Shown here: piece by piece, positions 20,672 to 29,492 of the stretch
Layout of the letters: each line of letters opens with the position of its first letter
Numbering within the stretch: the stretch's first letter is position 1
Assembly: GCF_014196595.1 (NCBI RefSeq)
Contig: NZ_JACIEA010000001.1
Span: 746,845 to 810,844 of the forward strand
Length of the DNA stretch: 64,000 nt
Reading direction: 5' to 3'
From: Sphingorhabdus rigui
Lineage (GTDB): Bacteria > Pseudomonadota > Alphaproteobacteria > Sphingomonadales > Sphingomonadaceae
Translations under genes and position numbers: made by a program
Notes under the pieces: generated by a model
What the model saw: the letters and a program-made list of their open reading frames with translations, nothing else
Told to the model about the DNA's origin: nothing
Database searches by the model: none

Positions 20672-21952
20672 ATGCATGACCTAAAATATATCCGCGAAAA
20701 TCCGCAAGCCTTTGACGCAGCACTTGTCCGCAGGGGCGCTGCACCCGTTGCTGAATCGGTTCTGGCGCTGGATGAAAATCGCCGCGCCTTGTTGACCGAA
20801 ATGCAAAATGCGCAAGCACGCCGCAACGAAGCGTCCAAAGCAATCGGCGCTGCCATGGGCAAGGGCGATACCGCGACCGCAGAGGCGCTGAAAGCCGAAG
20901 TTGCCGCGTTGAAGGACACCTTGCCAGCATTGGAAGAGCAGGAACGCGCTGCAGGCGAAGAATTGGATACGCTGCTCGCCGGATTACCCAATTTGCCTGC
21001 CGACGACACACCCGACGGCGCAGACGAGACAGAAAATGTTGAAGTCGCGCGGTGGGGAACCCCGCGTAGTTTTGAATTTGAACCGCGCGATCATGCCGAT
21101 TTGGGGCCAGTGCTTGGCCTCGACTTTGAAACGGGCGTTGCGATTTCAGGCGCACGCTTTACCTTCATGCGCGGACAAATGGCGCGGCTTAATCGCGCGC
21201 TTGGTCAGTTCATGTTGGATTACCAGACCGGACAGCGCGGGTACACAGAATGCGCCACGCCCTATCTGGTGCGTCAGGAATCGCTGTTTGGTACCGGACA
21301 GCTTCCAAAGTTTGCCGAAGACAATTTCCAGACGACAGATGGCCGTTGGCTGATTCCAACCGCCGAAGTGTCGTTGACCAATAGCGTGCGCGAACAGATT
21401 CTGGACGAGAGCGCGTTGCCGATCCGTATGACCGCGTTAACGCCGTGTTTCCGTTCCGAAGCAGGCGCGGCGGGACGCGATACGAAAGGCCTGATCCGCC
21501 AACACCAGTTTGAAAAGGTGGAGCTGGTTTCCATCGTTCGCCCCGAAGACAGCGCTGCCGAACATGAACGTATGGTCGAAAGTGCCGAGGGTATCTTGCA
21601 AGCACTTGAGTTGCCGTATCGCAAGATGCTGCTGTGCACGGGTGACATGGGTGCCAGTGCGCGCAAGACATATGACCTTGAGGTCTGGTTGCCGGGGCAG
21701 GGGCTATACCGTGAAATTTCGAGCTGTTCGAACTGCGGTGACTGGCAGGCGCGCCGTATGAACACGCGTTACCGCCCTGCGGAAAGCAAAGGCAATGTGT
21801 TCGTACACACGTTGAATGGTTCTGGCTTGGCCGTTGGCCGTACGCTGGTTGCCGTCCTTGAAAATCATCAGCAAGCGGACGGCAGCGTGACCGTTCCAGC
21901 CGCGCTGCTGCCATATATGGGCGGCTTGACAAAGCTAGAGATTACAGCCTGA
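20672..21952 (+). CDS. serS: seryl-tRNA synthetase
   Basis: Class II aminoacyl-tRNA synthetase charging tRNA-Ser (and tRNA-Sec where present). 426 residues. The N-terminal [22 protein letters not shown] leads into the long antiparallel coiled-coil arm (about residues 25-100). Motif 2 is [22 protein letters not shown] and motif 3 is [20 protein letters not shown] 20672 has no clear Shine-Dalgarno. Its last base is the first base of the surE start codon (TGATG junction), so the pair is an operon. Confidence 0.97.
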   Translation: MHDLKYIRENPQAFDAALVRRGAAPVAESVLALDENRRALLTEMQNAQARRNEASKAIGAAMGKGDTATAEALKAEVAALKDTLPALEEQERAAGEELDTLLAGLPNLPADDTPDGADETENVEVARWGTPRSFEFEPRDHADLGPVLGLDFETGVAISGARFTFMRGQMARLNRALGQFMLDYQTGQRGYTECATPYLVRQESLFGTGQLPKFAEDNFQTTDGRWLIPTAEVSLTNSVREQILDESALPIRMTALTPCFRSEAGAAGRDTKGLIRQHQFEKVELVSIVRPEDSAAEHERMVESAEGILQALELPYRKMLLCTGDMGASARKTYDLEVWLPGQGLYREISSCSNCGDWQARRMNTRYRPAESKGNVFVHTLNGSGLAVGRTLVAVLENHQQADGSVTVPAALLPYMGGLTKLEITA

Positions 21953-22719
21953 TGCGCATTTTATTGACCAATGATGATGGTGTGAATGCGCCGGGTCTTA
22001 AGGTGTTGGAAGCGATCGCCCGTACCCTGAGCGATGACATCTGGATTGTCGCACCGGCGGAGGAAAATTCCGGCGCAGGCCATTCGCTTACGCTGACCAA
22101 GCCTGTCCGCATCCGCCAACATGGCGAAAAACATTACTCGGTTGCAGGAACGCCGACGGATTCTGTGATGCTCGGCATTGGTGTCATCATGAAAGACGCC
22201 AAACCCGACCTGATTTTGTCCGGCGTCAACCGTGGTGCCAATCTTGGCGATGATATCACTTATTCGGGCACGGTCGCTGCGGCGATGGAAGGCGCGTTGG
22301 CGGGGATCCGATCCATTGCGTTGAGCCAAGTATATAGCAAAGAAGGCATGGCGGATGCCGTACCTTTTTCAGCCGCCGAAGCATGGGGCGAGCGCGTGCT
22401 GCGTCCGTTATTGGACACGCCGCATACGCCGCGCACGTTAACCAACATCAACTTCCCGCCGCTTTTGCCGCAGGATGTTAAAGGCATCAAAGTCGCGCGG
22501 CAGGGGTTCCATGACTATAGCCGCGGTTCAATCGTCAAGGGCACGGATCCGCGCGGCTACGACTATTATTGGTTCGGGCTTCATGGAATGGTGCACACGC
22601 CCGGCCATGATACCGACCTTGAGGTGATTGAGGATGGCTATATCGCCGTGACCCCGCTGCAACTTGACTTAACCCATAGCGAGTCCCTCGCCAATCTGCG
22701 GAGCGCTTACAGCGGATAA
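21952..22719 (+). CDS. surE: 5'/3'-nucleotidase SurE
   Basis: Metal-dependent nucleoside monophosphate phosphatase linked to stationary-phase survival. 255 residues. [16 protein letters not shown] carries the metal-binding aspartates, VSGVNRGANLGDDITYSGTV the second signature, and SAGHS/GTPTDSV segments are also present. Translationally coupled to serS. In many proteobacteria surE is followed by pcm; here a convergent hypothetical gene follows instead. Confidence 0.95.
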   Translation: MRILLTNDDGVNAPGLKVLEAIARTLSDDIWIVAPAEENSGAGHSLTLTKPVRIRQHGEKHYSVAGTPTDSVMLGIGVIMKDAKPDLILSGVNRGANLGDDITYSGTVAAAMEGALAGIRSIALSQVYSKEGMADAVPFSAAEAWGERVLRPLLDTPHTPRTLTNINFPPLLPQDVKGIKVARQGFHDYSRGSIVKGTDPRGYDYYWFGLHGMVHTPGHDTDLEVIEDGYIAVTPLQLDLTHSESLANLRSAYSG

Positions 22720-22772
22720 GGGAAAACCATTCGCTGCAGCGACCCAAATTACCCGTTAATTTGCGTTCGGGA

Positions 22773-23279
22773 TCATCGTTCATCCCACTGAAATTCGGCG
22801 ACATGCCCAGCCTTCGCAACCAACCAGATGGATTGAAACGCGGCAATCCGCGTGCGTACGGCCTCAATGGATTGGGGCGTCAGCGCAGGCATTGCTACAA
22901 ATGAAGCCTCGCAGGCGGTTGCCGCAATAGCAATAAAGGTTTCGGCATCTGCCGGGGCACCCCAGGCATCGGATTCGAAACATTCCACCAAGCGTTCTGC
23001 CTGAAGCAACTGCACAATATGTTCGTCGGGCGTCTGCGCCCGTGACGCGCTGGCGTGACCCGCCTGTTTTGCAATTTCCTGAATATCTTCGGGGCTATGT
23101 CCTTTTGCCACCATTCCCCAAAATGCCATTGGCAAGTTCAACTCGGTTTCGACGAAATAATGGATCGCATCATGCGGCGTGACGCCTTTTTTCGGGAAGG
23201 TTGCGGTCTCCGTCGAGCCGTCGTTCCTAACAATAGCGAGAAAATCGCGATCCGTGCCTTTGGTGATTTTTATGATCAT
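22773..23279 (-). CDS. conserved hypothetical protein
   Basis: 168 residues of unknown function. No signal peptide or membrane segment is apparent. The N-terminal half ([28 protein letters not shown], then [12 protein letters not shown]) has alternating strands and reads like a small alpha/beta domain; the C-terminal half is alanine-rich and helical ([30 protein letters not shown]). Start ATG 23279 has only a distant AGGA. It is convergent with surE and divergent from rimO. Codon use resembles its neighbours, which supports a real gene. Confidence 0.7.
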   Translation of the reverse strand: MIIKITKGTDRDFLAIVRNDGSTETATFPKKGVTPHDAIHYFVETELNLPMAFWGMVAKGHSPEDIQEIAKQAGHASASRAQTPDEHIVQLLQAERLVECFESDAWGAPADAETFIAIAATACEASFVAMPALTPQSIEAVRTRIAAFQSIWLVAKAGHVAEFQWDER

Positions 23280-23362
23280 TGTTGGATTGTTATCCTGATG
23301 CGCACCGCAAATCTATACTGCCCGTGACAAGCCTGCCGAAACCCGCTATGCGGCCCGCCATC

Positions 23363-24727
23363 ATGGCAACTCAAATCAAAGCAGCGCCGAAGGTCGGCAT
23401 GGTATCACTTGGCTGTCCCAAGGCGCTGGTCGATAGCGAACGGATTCTCACAAAGCTGCGTGCCGATGGCTATGGCTTGTCGCCCGATTATGCGGGTGCC
23501 GACGTTGTGCTGGTCAATACCTGTGGCTTTCTGGACTCCGCAAAGGAAGAGAGCCTTGAGGCTATTGGAGAGGCCATCGCAGAAAATGGCCGCGTGATTG
23601 TCACAGGCTGCATGGGTAATGAAGCCGACGTGATCCGCGCGCGCTTCCCTGATGTGCTCGCGATTACCGGCGCGCATCAATATGAAGCCGTCGTTTCGGC
23701 GGTTCATGAAGCGGCGCCGCCGACACGCGGTGCATTCGTGGATCTGGTGCCCGAAGGCGGCTTGAAGCTGACCCCGCGCCATTACAGCTATTTAAAGATT
23801 TCCGAAGGGTGCAACCACAGCTGCGCCTTCTGCATCATTCCGTCGTTGCGCGGAAAGCTTGCAAGCCGACGGATTGACGCCGTGTTGCGTGAGGCGGAGA
23901 AACTGGTCGCTGCGGGCACCAAAGAGCTTTTGGTTATTTCGCAAGATACCTCCGCCTATGGCGTTGATACGCGGCACGAGCCACGCGCGTGGCAGGGGCG
24001 TCAGGTGCGCGCACATATGACTGACCTCGCCCGCGAATTGGGCAGCTTGCGGACTAGCGAAGGCATCGCGCCGTGGGTGCGGCTGCATTATGTCTATCCT
24101 TACCCCCATGTTGATGACGTTATTCCCTTGATGGCGGAAGGCTATCTGACGCCATATCTCGACATTCCGTTTCAACATGCCGCGCCGAATGTCCTAAAGG
24201 CAATGAAGCGCCCCGCCAATGAAGCGAAGGTGCTGGAGCGCATTCGTAATTGGCGCAGCATCGCGCCCGATATCGCTATCCGGTCAAGCTTTGTGGTCGG
24301 ATTTCCGGGCGAAACCGATGCGGATTTTCAATATCTGCTTGATTGGTTGGACGAAGCGCAGTTGGACCGCGTCGGCGCTTTCCGTTTTGAACCGGTGGAA
24401 GGTGCGCAAGCGAACGATCTGCCAAACCCTGTTCCTGAAGAGGTGAAGGAAGAGCGGTTCCAGCGTATCATGGAAAAGACGGCGGCGATTAGCGCGGCCA
24501 AGCTTGCCGCAAAGGTTGGACGCAATATCCCCGTCATTATCGACGAAATCGGCGATGCCGATGAAGATGGCAGCGTTGGCGCCACCGGACGGTCGCAAGC
24601 CGATGCGCCGGAGATCGATGGCCACGTCTATTTGCGTGACGTTGCACCTAGCTTAAAAGCGGGGGACATTGTGCAGGTCGACATCGAGGATGCGGACGAG
24701 CACGACCTGTTTGGCGTTGTTGCCTGA
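23363..24727 (+). CDS. rimO: ribosomal protein S12 methylthiotransferase
   Basis: Radical SAM enzyme that adds a methylthio group to Asp88 of ribosomal protein S12. Order of domains: UPF0004 ([33 protein letters not shown] with three cluster cysteines), radical SAM core with [11 protein letters not shown] near residue 149, and a C-terminal TRAM domain (ending in [16 protein letters not shown]). ATG 23363 gives 454 residues; in-frame ATG 23348 and an open frame to 23279 are possible but lie in the divergent promoter region. Followed by the convergent DUF1295 gene. Confidence 0.94.
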   Translation: MATQIKAAPKVGMVSLGCPKALVDSERILTKLRADGYGLSPDYAGADVVLVNTCGFLDSAKEESLEAIGEAIAENGRVIVTGCMGNEADVIRARFPDVLAITGAHQYEAVVSAVHEAAPPTRGAFVDLVPEGGLKLTPRHYSYLKISEGCNHSCAFCIIPSLRGKLASRRIDAVLREAEKLVAAGTKELLVISQDTSAYGVDTRHEPRAWQGRQVRAHMTDLARELGSLRTSEGIAPWVRLHYVYPYPHVDDVIPLMAEGYLTPYLDIPFQHAAPNVLKAMKRPANEAKVLERIRNWRSIAPDIAIRSSFVVGFPGETDADFQYLLDWLDEAQLDRVGAFRFEPVEGAQANDLPNPVPEEVKEERFQRIMEKTAAISAAKLAAKVGRNIPVIIDEIGDADEDGSVGATGRSQADAPEIDGHVYLRDVAPSLKAGDIVQVDIEDADEHDLFGVVA

Positions 24728-24772
24728 TTTAGGGCACCTAAATGGGCGTAACGGGCGTCCGCCTTTAACGGC

Positions 24773-25582
24773 TTAGCGCGACTTTGGCGGCAGCGGGAAG
24801 AAGCCTGAGGTGCGCGCGACATATTCCGCATAGCCGGGCCGCGTTTTCTTCATGCCATATTCTAGCATTGGCTTGCCCGACCAGCGCGTGAGCGTGAAGG
24901 TCAGGAATATCGGGCCAATGATGCTGATCCAACCTGGCAGGCCAGTCTCACACGCGACGAGCCAGATGCCCCACCATGTGCAGGCATCGCCAAAGTAATT
25001 GGGGTGGCGGGTATAGCGCCATAGGCCCGTGTCGAGCACCTTGCCTTTGTTGGCAGGGTCGGCCCGGAAGGCGTTTAGCTGCGCATCACCAATGGTTTCA
25101 AACAATATGCCGATGATCGCAATAATCGCGCCGGCAAATGCAAGCGGACCTAATGCTGTATTCGTGCCATCACTGTACGCAATGCCGAGCTGGGCGGGTA
25201 GGCAGGTGATGAACAGCAATGGGGCTTGGGTCAGAAAAACTGACAGCAGCGACGTTTTGCTCCAGCTCCAGCCCTTTTTCTCCATCACACTGCGCATGAT
25301 TTTTTCATAACGCGGATCTTCGCCATGCGCGCGCCAGCGTGTCCACAAATGCAGCGAAAGCCGAAGCCCCCACAATGTTGTCAGGCCAAGCAGCACATGC
25401 GAAAGCGCGCCCGGTGCATCGGATTGCGTCCAGCTTGCCCACGCAAGCAGCACCATTCCGAACGCCCAAAACGCATCAATGAACGAAACATCGCGGATCT
25501 TGACCGAATACGCCCAGAGCAGGAGTATGACTGCAAGAAGGGCAGTCGCGTTGATTGCAAGTGTTTGACCGATAGCTGTCAT
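24773..25582 (-). CDS. DUF1295 (steroid 5-alpha-reductase-like) membrane protein
   Basis: Integral membrane protein of 269 residues with about six hydrophobic segments, beginning with a helix at residues 8-25. The C-terminal RYTRHPNYFGDACTWWGIW is the hallmark of the DUF1295/isoprenylcysteine methyltransferase-like/5-alpha-reductase group, where it binds a cofactor (NADPH or SAM). The substrate is unknown; a lipid or sterol-like compound is likely. Its start overlaps the stop of the acyltransferase gene by 4 bp (ATGA, 25579-25582), so the pair is co-translated. Confidence 0.85.
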   Translation of the reverse strand: MTAIGQTLAINATALLAVILLLWAYSVKIRDVSFIDAFWAFGMVLLAWASWTQSDAPGALSHVLLGLTTLWGLRLSLHLWTRWRAHGEDPRYEKIMRSVMEKKGWSWSKTSLLSVFLTQAPLLFITCLPAQLGIAYSDGTNTALGPLAFAGAIIAIIGILFETIGDAQLNAFRADPANKGKVLDTGLWRYTRHPNYFGDACTWWGIWLVACETGLPGWISIIGPIFLTFTLTRWSGKPMLEYGMKKTRPGYAEYVARTSGFFPLPPKSR

Positions 25583-26184
25583 GTTTCATCCTTTGCAAAA
25601 ATGCCGGTCATCCCTTTCGCAGGGTATTTCGGCACGACAGTAGAATAGATTTCGGCGACCTTTTTCATGTCAGCCTTATAATCGCCCGTGGGCCAAATTT
25701 CCGGCCCTAAACCACCGGTTTTCGACTGATAATCCATCATGCCAACGACCAGCGGCACGCCGGCACCCATGGCGATATGGTAAAAACCCGTTTTCCACGC
25801 TTTGACGTTGCCCCGTGTGCCCTCAGGCGCGATGGTGAGCATGAATTCTTTTCGCCGTTTGAATTCGTCAATCATCTGCTGAACATAATTTTTGTTCGAC
25901 GAGCGGTCCACTGGCACGCCGCCCATGTCGAGCATGAAGTTGGTAAATGGCCAACGGAAGAGAGAAGATTTTCCCATGAAATGCGGCATAATTCCAAGGT
26001 CATCTGTTAACCCCAGAAAATACACAAAATCCCAGTTGCTGGTGTGTGGCGCCGCAATCAACACGAATTTACGCGATTCGGGCACGACGCCATGGGCATG
26101 CCATCCGCCGCGTTTGTATATTCCGACCAATACCCGCCTGACCAGCCGGGACAGCCAGCTAGGCTGACGTTCCTTCAAAGACAT
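25579..26184 (-). CDS. lysophospholipid acyltransferase family protein (PlsC-like)
   Basis: 201-residue acyltransferase of the PlsC superfamily. The catalytic HX4D motif is in IAAPHTSNWDF near residue 47, a GGVPVDRSS segment follows near 90, and IAPEGTRG near 119 is the third conserved block. It probably acylates a lipid or lysophospholipid at the inner membrane. ATG 26184 is preceded by GGAAGA. Short versions with the HTSNWD variant are typical of a distinct clade, so the substrate should not be assumed to be lysophosphatidate. Confidence 0.85.
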   Translation of the reverse strand: MSLKERQPSWLSRLVRRVLVGIYKRGGWHAHGVVPESRKFVLIAAPHTSNWDFVYFLGLTDDLGIMPHFMGKSSLFRWPFTNFMLDMGGVPVDRSSNKNYVQQMIDEFKRRKEFMLTIAPEGTRGNVKAWKTGFYHIAMGAGVPLVVGMMDYQSKTGGLGPEIWPTGDYKADMKKVAEIYSTVVPKYPAKGMTGIFAKDET

Positions 26185-26305
26185 ATTTTGTCTTCCTCCC
26201 CCGTTGCTTCCATAACTGCGTTACAAACCTTTTCAAACGTCTTGTTTCATAAATACGCAAGCGCTAGGCACGCGGACGCAATCACAAAAACAAGCGGGAA
26301 AAAAC

Positions 26306-27445
26306 ATGTCGCATTCAGCGCACGGCGCCATACCGGTCATTTCAGCTACTGGCTTATTCACGCCAACCGATACCATCAGCAATGCGGAGCTTGTTGCCAG
26401 CTTTAACGCTTATGCCGATCGGTATAACGCAGCGCATCCCGATGCAGAGCCATTGACGCACAGCTCGGTTGAATTTGTCGAAAAGGCGAGCGGTATAAAG
26501 TCGCGCCATGTTATGGACAAAACCGCGATATTAGATCCGGACATTATGGAACCACGGTACGCAGAGCGTCCGAATGACGAGATTTCGCTTATGGCGGAAA
26601 TCGGTGTTGCTGCGTGCCGGGACGCATTGGCTAAGGCTGGGCGAGACATTGCCGACGTCGATGCAGTTTTGTGCGCCGCGTCCAATATGCAGCGTGCCTA
26701 TCCTGCTATGGCGGTCGAAATTCAGCATGAATTGGGTATGCAGCGCGGCTTCGCCTTTGATATGAATGTGGCGTGCTCGTCGGCCACCTTTGGTATCCAG
26801 ACGGCTGCCGACTATATCCGCAGCGGCAACGCACGTTCAGTTTTGGTCGTAAATCCCGAAATTACGTCCGGCCATCTGAACTGGCGCGATCGTGATAGCC
26901 ACTTTATCTTTGGTGACGTGGCAACCGCCATTTTGGTCGAAGCAAAGGACTTGGCGCCCGCGCAGCATTGGGAAATTTTGGGGACCCGTTTGAAAACCCA
27001 GTTTTCAAACAACATCCGCAACAACTTCGGATTTCTGAACCGTGCGCATGGCAATGGCCCTGTCGACCAGAGCGGACCGCGCAATGACAAATTGTTCGTC
27101 CAAGAAGGCCGTAAGGTTTTCAAGGAAGTCGTGCCTATGGTTGGGCAAATGATCCTTGAGCACGCAGAAAGCCTTGGCCTGTCGGGGTCAGATTTGCGTC
27201 GCTTGTGGCTGCATCAGGCCAATACCGGAATGAACCGGCTTATCGCGCAAAAGGTGCTCGGGCATGAAGCCGTTGAGGACGAGAGCCCAACGGTTCTCGA
27301 CACATATGCCAACACCTCAAGCGCCGGTTCCATAATCGCCTTCCACAAGCATAATCAGGATCTGAAAGCAGGTGACCTTGGTCTCATCTGCTCCTTTGGG
27401 GCGGGCTATTCGGCCGGGTCGGTTTTTGTGCGCAAGGTTGGCTAG
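26306..27445 (+). CDS. beta-ketoacyl-ACP synthase III (FabH-like)
   Basis: Thiolase-superfamily condensing enzyme. The cysteine nucleophile is in NVACSSATFGIQTAADYI near residue 157; the histidine is in LWLHQANTGMN; the asparagine is in TYANTSSAGSI. This gives the FabH-type Cys-His-Asn triad. At 379 residues it is longer than housekeeping FabH (about 320), with an extended N-terminal part (residues 15-60), typical of a paralogous group. Divergent from the acyltransferase/DUF1295 pair, suggesting a shared lipid function (inference). Confidence 0.88.
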   Translation: MSHSAHGAIPVISATGLFTPTDTISNAELVASFNAYADRYNAAHPDAEPLTHSSVEFVEKASGIKSRHVMDKTAILDPDIMEPRYAERPNDEISLMAEIGVAACRDALAKAGRDIADVDAVLCAASNMQRAYPAMAVEIQHELGMQRGFAFDMNVACSSATFGIQTAADYIRSGNARSVLVVNPEITSGHLNWRDRDSHFIFGDVATAILVEAKDLAPAQHWEILGTRLKTQFSNNIRNNFGFLNRAHGNGPVDQSGPRNDKLFVQEGRKVFKEVVPMVGQMILEHAESLGLSGSDLRRLWLHQANTGMNRLIAQKVLGHEAVEDESPTVLDTYANTSSAGSIIAFHKHNQDLKAGDLGLICSFGAGYSAGSVFVRKVG

Positions 27446-27459
27446 GTCCGGTAACGCTC

Positions 27460-27493
27460 GCAATTAGGCGGCAACGAACTGCCGCTTAATTGC
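27460..27493. terminator. stem-loop between convergent genes
   Basis: GCAATTAGGCGGC (27460-27472) and GCCGCTTAATTGC (27481-27493) form a 13-bp stem with one G-U pair and an 8-base loop. There is no T-tract. Its position between the FabH-like gene and the convergent PilZ gene (whose stop it overlaps) suggests a shared terminator. Confidence 0.6.
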
Positions 27494-27818
27494 GGACTTT
27501 GAATAACGGATATCTGCGGACAATGTCGTCGTACACGGCCGCATGCAGCCGTTGGACAAATTCACAGCCATAATATTCAATTTCGTGCCATGCGATGCGC
27601 GCTTCGAGCGGGTTATATCCTGGCAATGTCAGGAATATTATCCGGTCAGGTGCTATGAAAGATGCCGTTCGCATGCGAAACCCGGCTTGCGACAGGTCGA
27701 CAATTTCAACCTGTTGCCGACCCCCGCCTTGTTCGCGGACGCTTGCCGTGATGGAGACCCCGCTACGCGTAAATGCGCGGTGTTCATGTCCACGGCTGTC
27801 AAAAACGTCCCCGGCCAT
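27486..27818 (-). CDS. PilZ domain protein
   Basis: 110 residues from ATG 27818, which has AGGAG 6-7 bases upstream; the open frame to 28001 has no support. VEIVDLSQAGFRMRT and ARIAWHEIEYYGCEFVQRL match PilZ strands (D/NxSxxG and the C-terminal hydrophobic strand). It is the second PilZ protein in the window and is not a close copy of that at 19388-19777. Cyclic di-GMP binding is possible but not shown. Convergent with the FabH-like gene. Confidence 0.7.
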   Translation of the reverse strand: MAGDVFDSRGHEHRAFTRSGVSITASVREQGGGRQQVEIVDLSQAGFRMRTASFIAPDRIIFLTLPGYNPLEARIAWHEIEYYGCEFVQRLHAAVYDDIVRRYPLFKVRN

Positions 27819-27871
27819 CGGTGGCTCCTGATCCCTTGATCCTCCAACAGACGGTAGCGAAATAATCAGAT

Positions 27872-28048
27872 TTAGTCGAGTATCATCGCCAGCAGGATGT
27901 AGATCAGGACGGGTGAGCCAAAGCCAACCACGGTGGCGACCGCAAAAATCAGGCGAATGATCATCGCGTCTATGCCAGACCAGTTGGCCAATCCGGCACA
28001 TACGCCGAGAATTTTCTTATTGGTTTTGTCCAATGTTAAACGTGTCAT
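27872..28048 (-). CDS. small PspC domain protein
   Basis: 58-residue membrane protein: MTRLTLDKTNKKILGVCAG, then LANWSGIDAMIIRL, then a single hydrophobic helix (about residues 32-56, IFAVATVVGFGSPVLIYILL). The pattern KKILGVCAGLA...D..IIRLIF is that of PspC domains, which sit in the inner membrane and are associated with envelope stress. It has only the domain core, unlike longer PspC proteins. GGGAG lies 7 bases before ATG 28048, and the next small gene lies 36 bp upstream on the same strand. Confidence 0.82.
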   Translation of the reverse strand: MTRLTLDKTNKKILGVCAGLANWSGIDAMIIRLIFAVATVVGFGSPVLIYILLAMILD

Positions 28049-28084
28049 TTCTTCACTCCCTTGTTTTGAACTGCATTAATATGT

Positions 28085-28204
28085 TTAGGCCACGATAGCT
28101 GCAGCAGGCGCTACGGCTGGTGCAATGCTGATACCGATGGTGATGACCGCGCAAAGTACAGCGGCAAAGGCTGAAACGATTTGGGTGCGTGCATAATGTG
28201 TCAT
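28085..28204 (-). CDS. 39-residue putative membrane protein
   Basis: Tiny open frame encoding MTHYARTQIVSAFAAVLCAV and then a hydrophobic run rich in Ala, Ile and Val (to IVA at the end). AGGAA is well placed before ATG 28204, and the PspC gene follows 36 bp downstream. The protein could be one membrane helix or a signal-like peptide. No family is recognised with certainty; the support is Shine-Dalgarno, spacing and amino acid composition. Confidence 0.55.
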   Translation of the reverse strand: MTHYARTQIVSAFAAVLCAVITIGISIAPAVAPAAAIVA

Positions 28205-28428
28205 GTGACGTTCCTGTAAATTCTACCGGACTATTCCGGCCATGCGGGATAGTTTGCACAGGCCGTGCCAAATTGGATATATTTTATAAAATCATATAGT
28301 TAGGTGTATTCTCGGTATCGGACGGGCGTAAAACAATTTCATATATTGGGAAAAAATACCAATATTTGGTTTGGCGATTTTCCGACAAGCAGCTTGACCG
28401 GAACATGCCACTATAGCAGGCAGTTTAT
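28205..28428. other. AT-rich region between small membrane genes and recF
   Basis: 224 bp, visibly AT-richer than its surroundings, particularly 28275-28310 and 28335-28375. It should contain the leftward promoter of the two small genes and the recF promoter. ATATTGG (28343-28349) and CCAATAT (28359-28365) form a small inverted repeat. No gene is visible. Confidence 0.4.
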
Positions 28429-29487
28429 ATGGTCCTGTCCCGCCTGTCCTTGAATGATTTTCGCAACCATGCCGCGCTTGAGATCCGTCCCAATGCGCAG
28501 TTCATTGCGCTTCATGGGTCAAATGGTGCCGGCAAGACGAACATTCTGGAGGCCGTTTCGCTGTTGGTTCCGGGGCGCGGCCTTCGCCGCGCTGCCATGT
28601 CGGATATGGTCCGCGCTGGCGGTGGTGGTGGATTTGCCATCGTTGCTGAAGTGTCGGGGAATGTGATCGGAACGGGAGTGAGCGCGCAGCAGCCCGAGCG
28701 CCGCAAAGTCCGCGTGAACGAAAGCAATGCGTCCATTAACAGCCTTGCTGAATGGCTTTCGGTTATTTGGCTTACGCCGGCGATGGACCGCCTGTTTGCA
28801 GATGGCTCAGCCGCGCGTCGCCGGTTTCTGGACCGCCTCGTGCTGGCACTCAGTCCTCAGCATGCCCGTCACAGCAGCCGCTATGAAAAGGCAATGCAGC
28901 AACGCAACAAGCTGTTGTCAGGGACGGTGCCCGCCGACCCGCTTTGGTTGGATGCTCTTGAACAACAGATGGCCGACAGCGCCCACGCCATTCAGGCTGC
29001 GCGTACCGGCTTGGTTGATGCCCTGCGCGATCAATTGCAAAGCGCGCCTTCGGGGCCGTTCGCGGTTCCGCTGATCAGCCTTGTCGATAAGGCTGGTCCA
29101 GCAGAGGGCGATCTGGCCATGATCTGGCGCAAGGGCCGCAACCGTGATGCCGCCGCCGGGCGCACATTATGTGGTCCACATCGCGCCGACCTTGACGTCA
29201 TACATAAGGATTCTGGCCAAATGGCGGAGCAGTGTTCGACCGGCGAACAAAAAGCGCTGCTGCTATCGCTCATCCTCGCGCACGCCGCACTGGTGTCCGC
29301 GCAGCGTCAGGCACCGCCAATCCTGCTTCTGGATGAAGTTGCAGCGCATCTCGATCCGTCAAGACGCGCTGCATTGTTTGCGTTACTTGCGGAAACCGGC
29401 GCGCAGGTCTGGATGACCGGAACCGAGCCCGAATTATTTAACGGTATAGGGCCTTCTGCCCAACTGCTGCCAGTCGGGCAGAATTAG
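28429..29487 (+). CDS. recF: DNA replication and repair protein RecF
   Basis: SMC-like ATPase that loads RecA at gaps with RecO/RecR. 352 residues. The N-terminal SLNDFRNHAALEI is typical, Walker A is GSNGAGKTNILEA near residue 30, the ABC signature region is STGEQKALLLSLILAHA, and Walker B is PILLLDEVAAHLD. Codon use matches its neighbours. It is not next to dnaA/dnaN/gyrB here. Its stop is 5 bp from the stop of convergent clpA. Confidence 0.95.
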   Translation: MVLSRLSLNDFRNHAALEIRPNAQFIALHGSNGAGKTNILEAVSLLVPGRGLRRAAMSDMVRAGGGGGFAIVAEVSGNVIGTGVSAQQPERRKVRVNESNASINSLAEWLSVIWLTPAMDRLFADGSAARRRFLDRLVLALSPQHARHSSRYEKAMQQRNKLLSGTVPADPLWLDALEQQMADSAHAIQAARTGLVDALRDQLQSAPSGPFAVPLISLVDKAGPAEGDLAMIWRKGRNRDAAAGRTLCGPHRADLDVIHKDSGQMAEQCSTGEQKALLLSLILAHAALVSAQRQAPPILLLDEVAAHLDPSRRAALFALLAETGAQVWMTGTEPELFNGIGPSAQLLPVGQN

Positions 29488-29492
29488 ACGCA

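Noticed and set aside
23279-23362. Extended rimO N-terminus from 23279
   Set aside because: It overlaps the start of the divergent gene and adds residues not typical for RimO; ATG 23363 gives the normal beginning.
28053-28271. 72-codon minus-strand frame covering the 39-residue gene region
   Set aside because: Different frame from the small gene with the AGGAA site; its product is Cys/His/Arg-rich without pattern.
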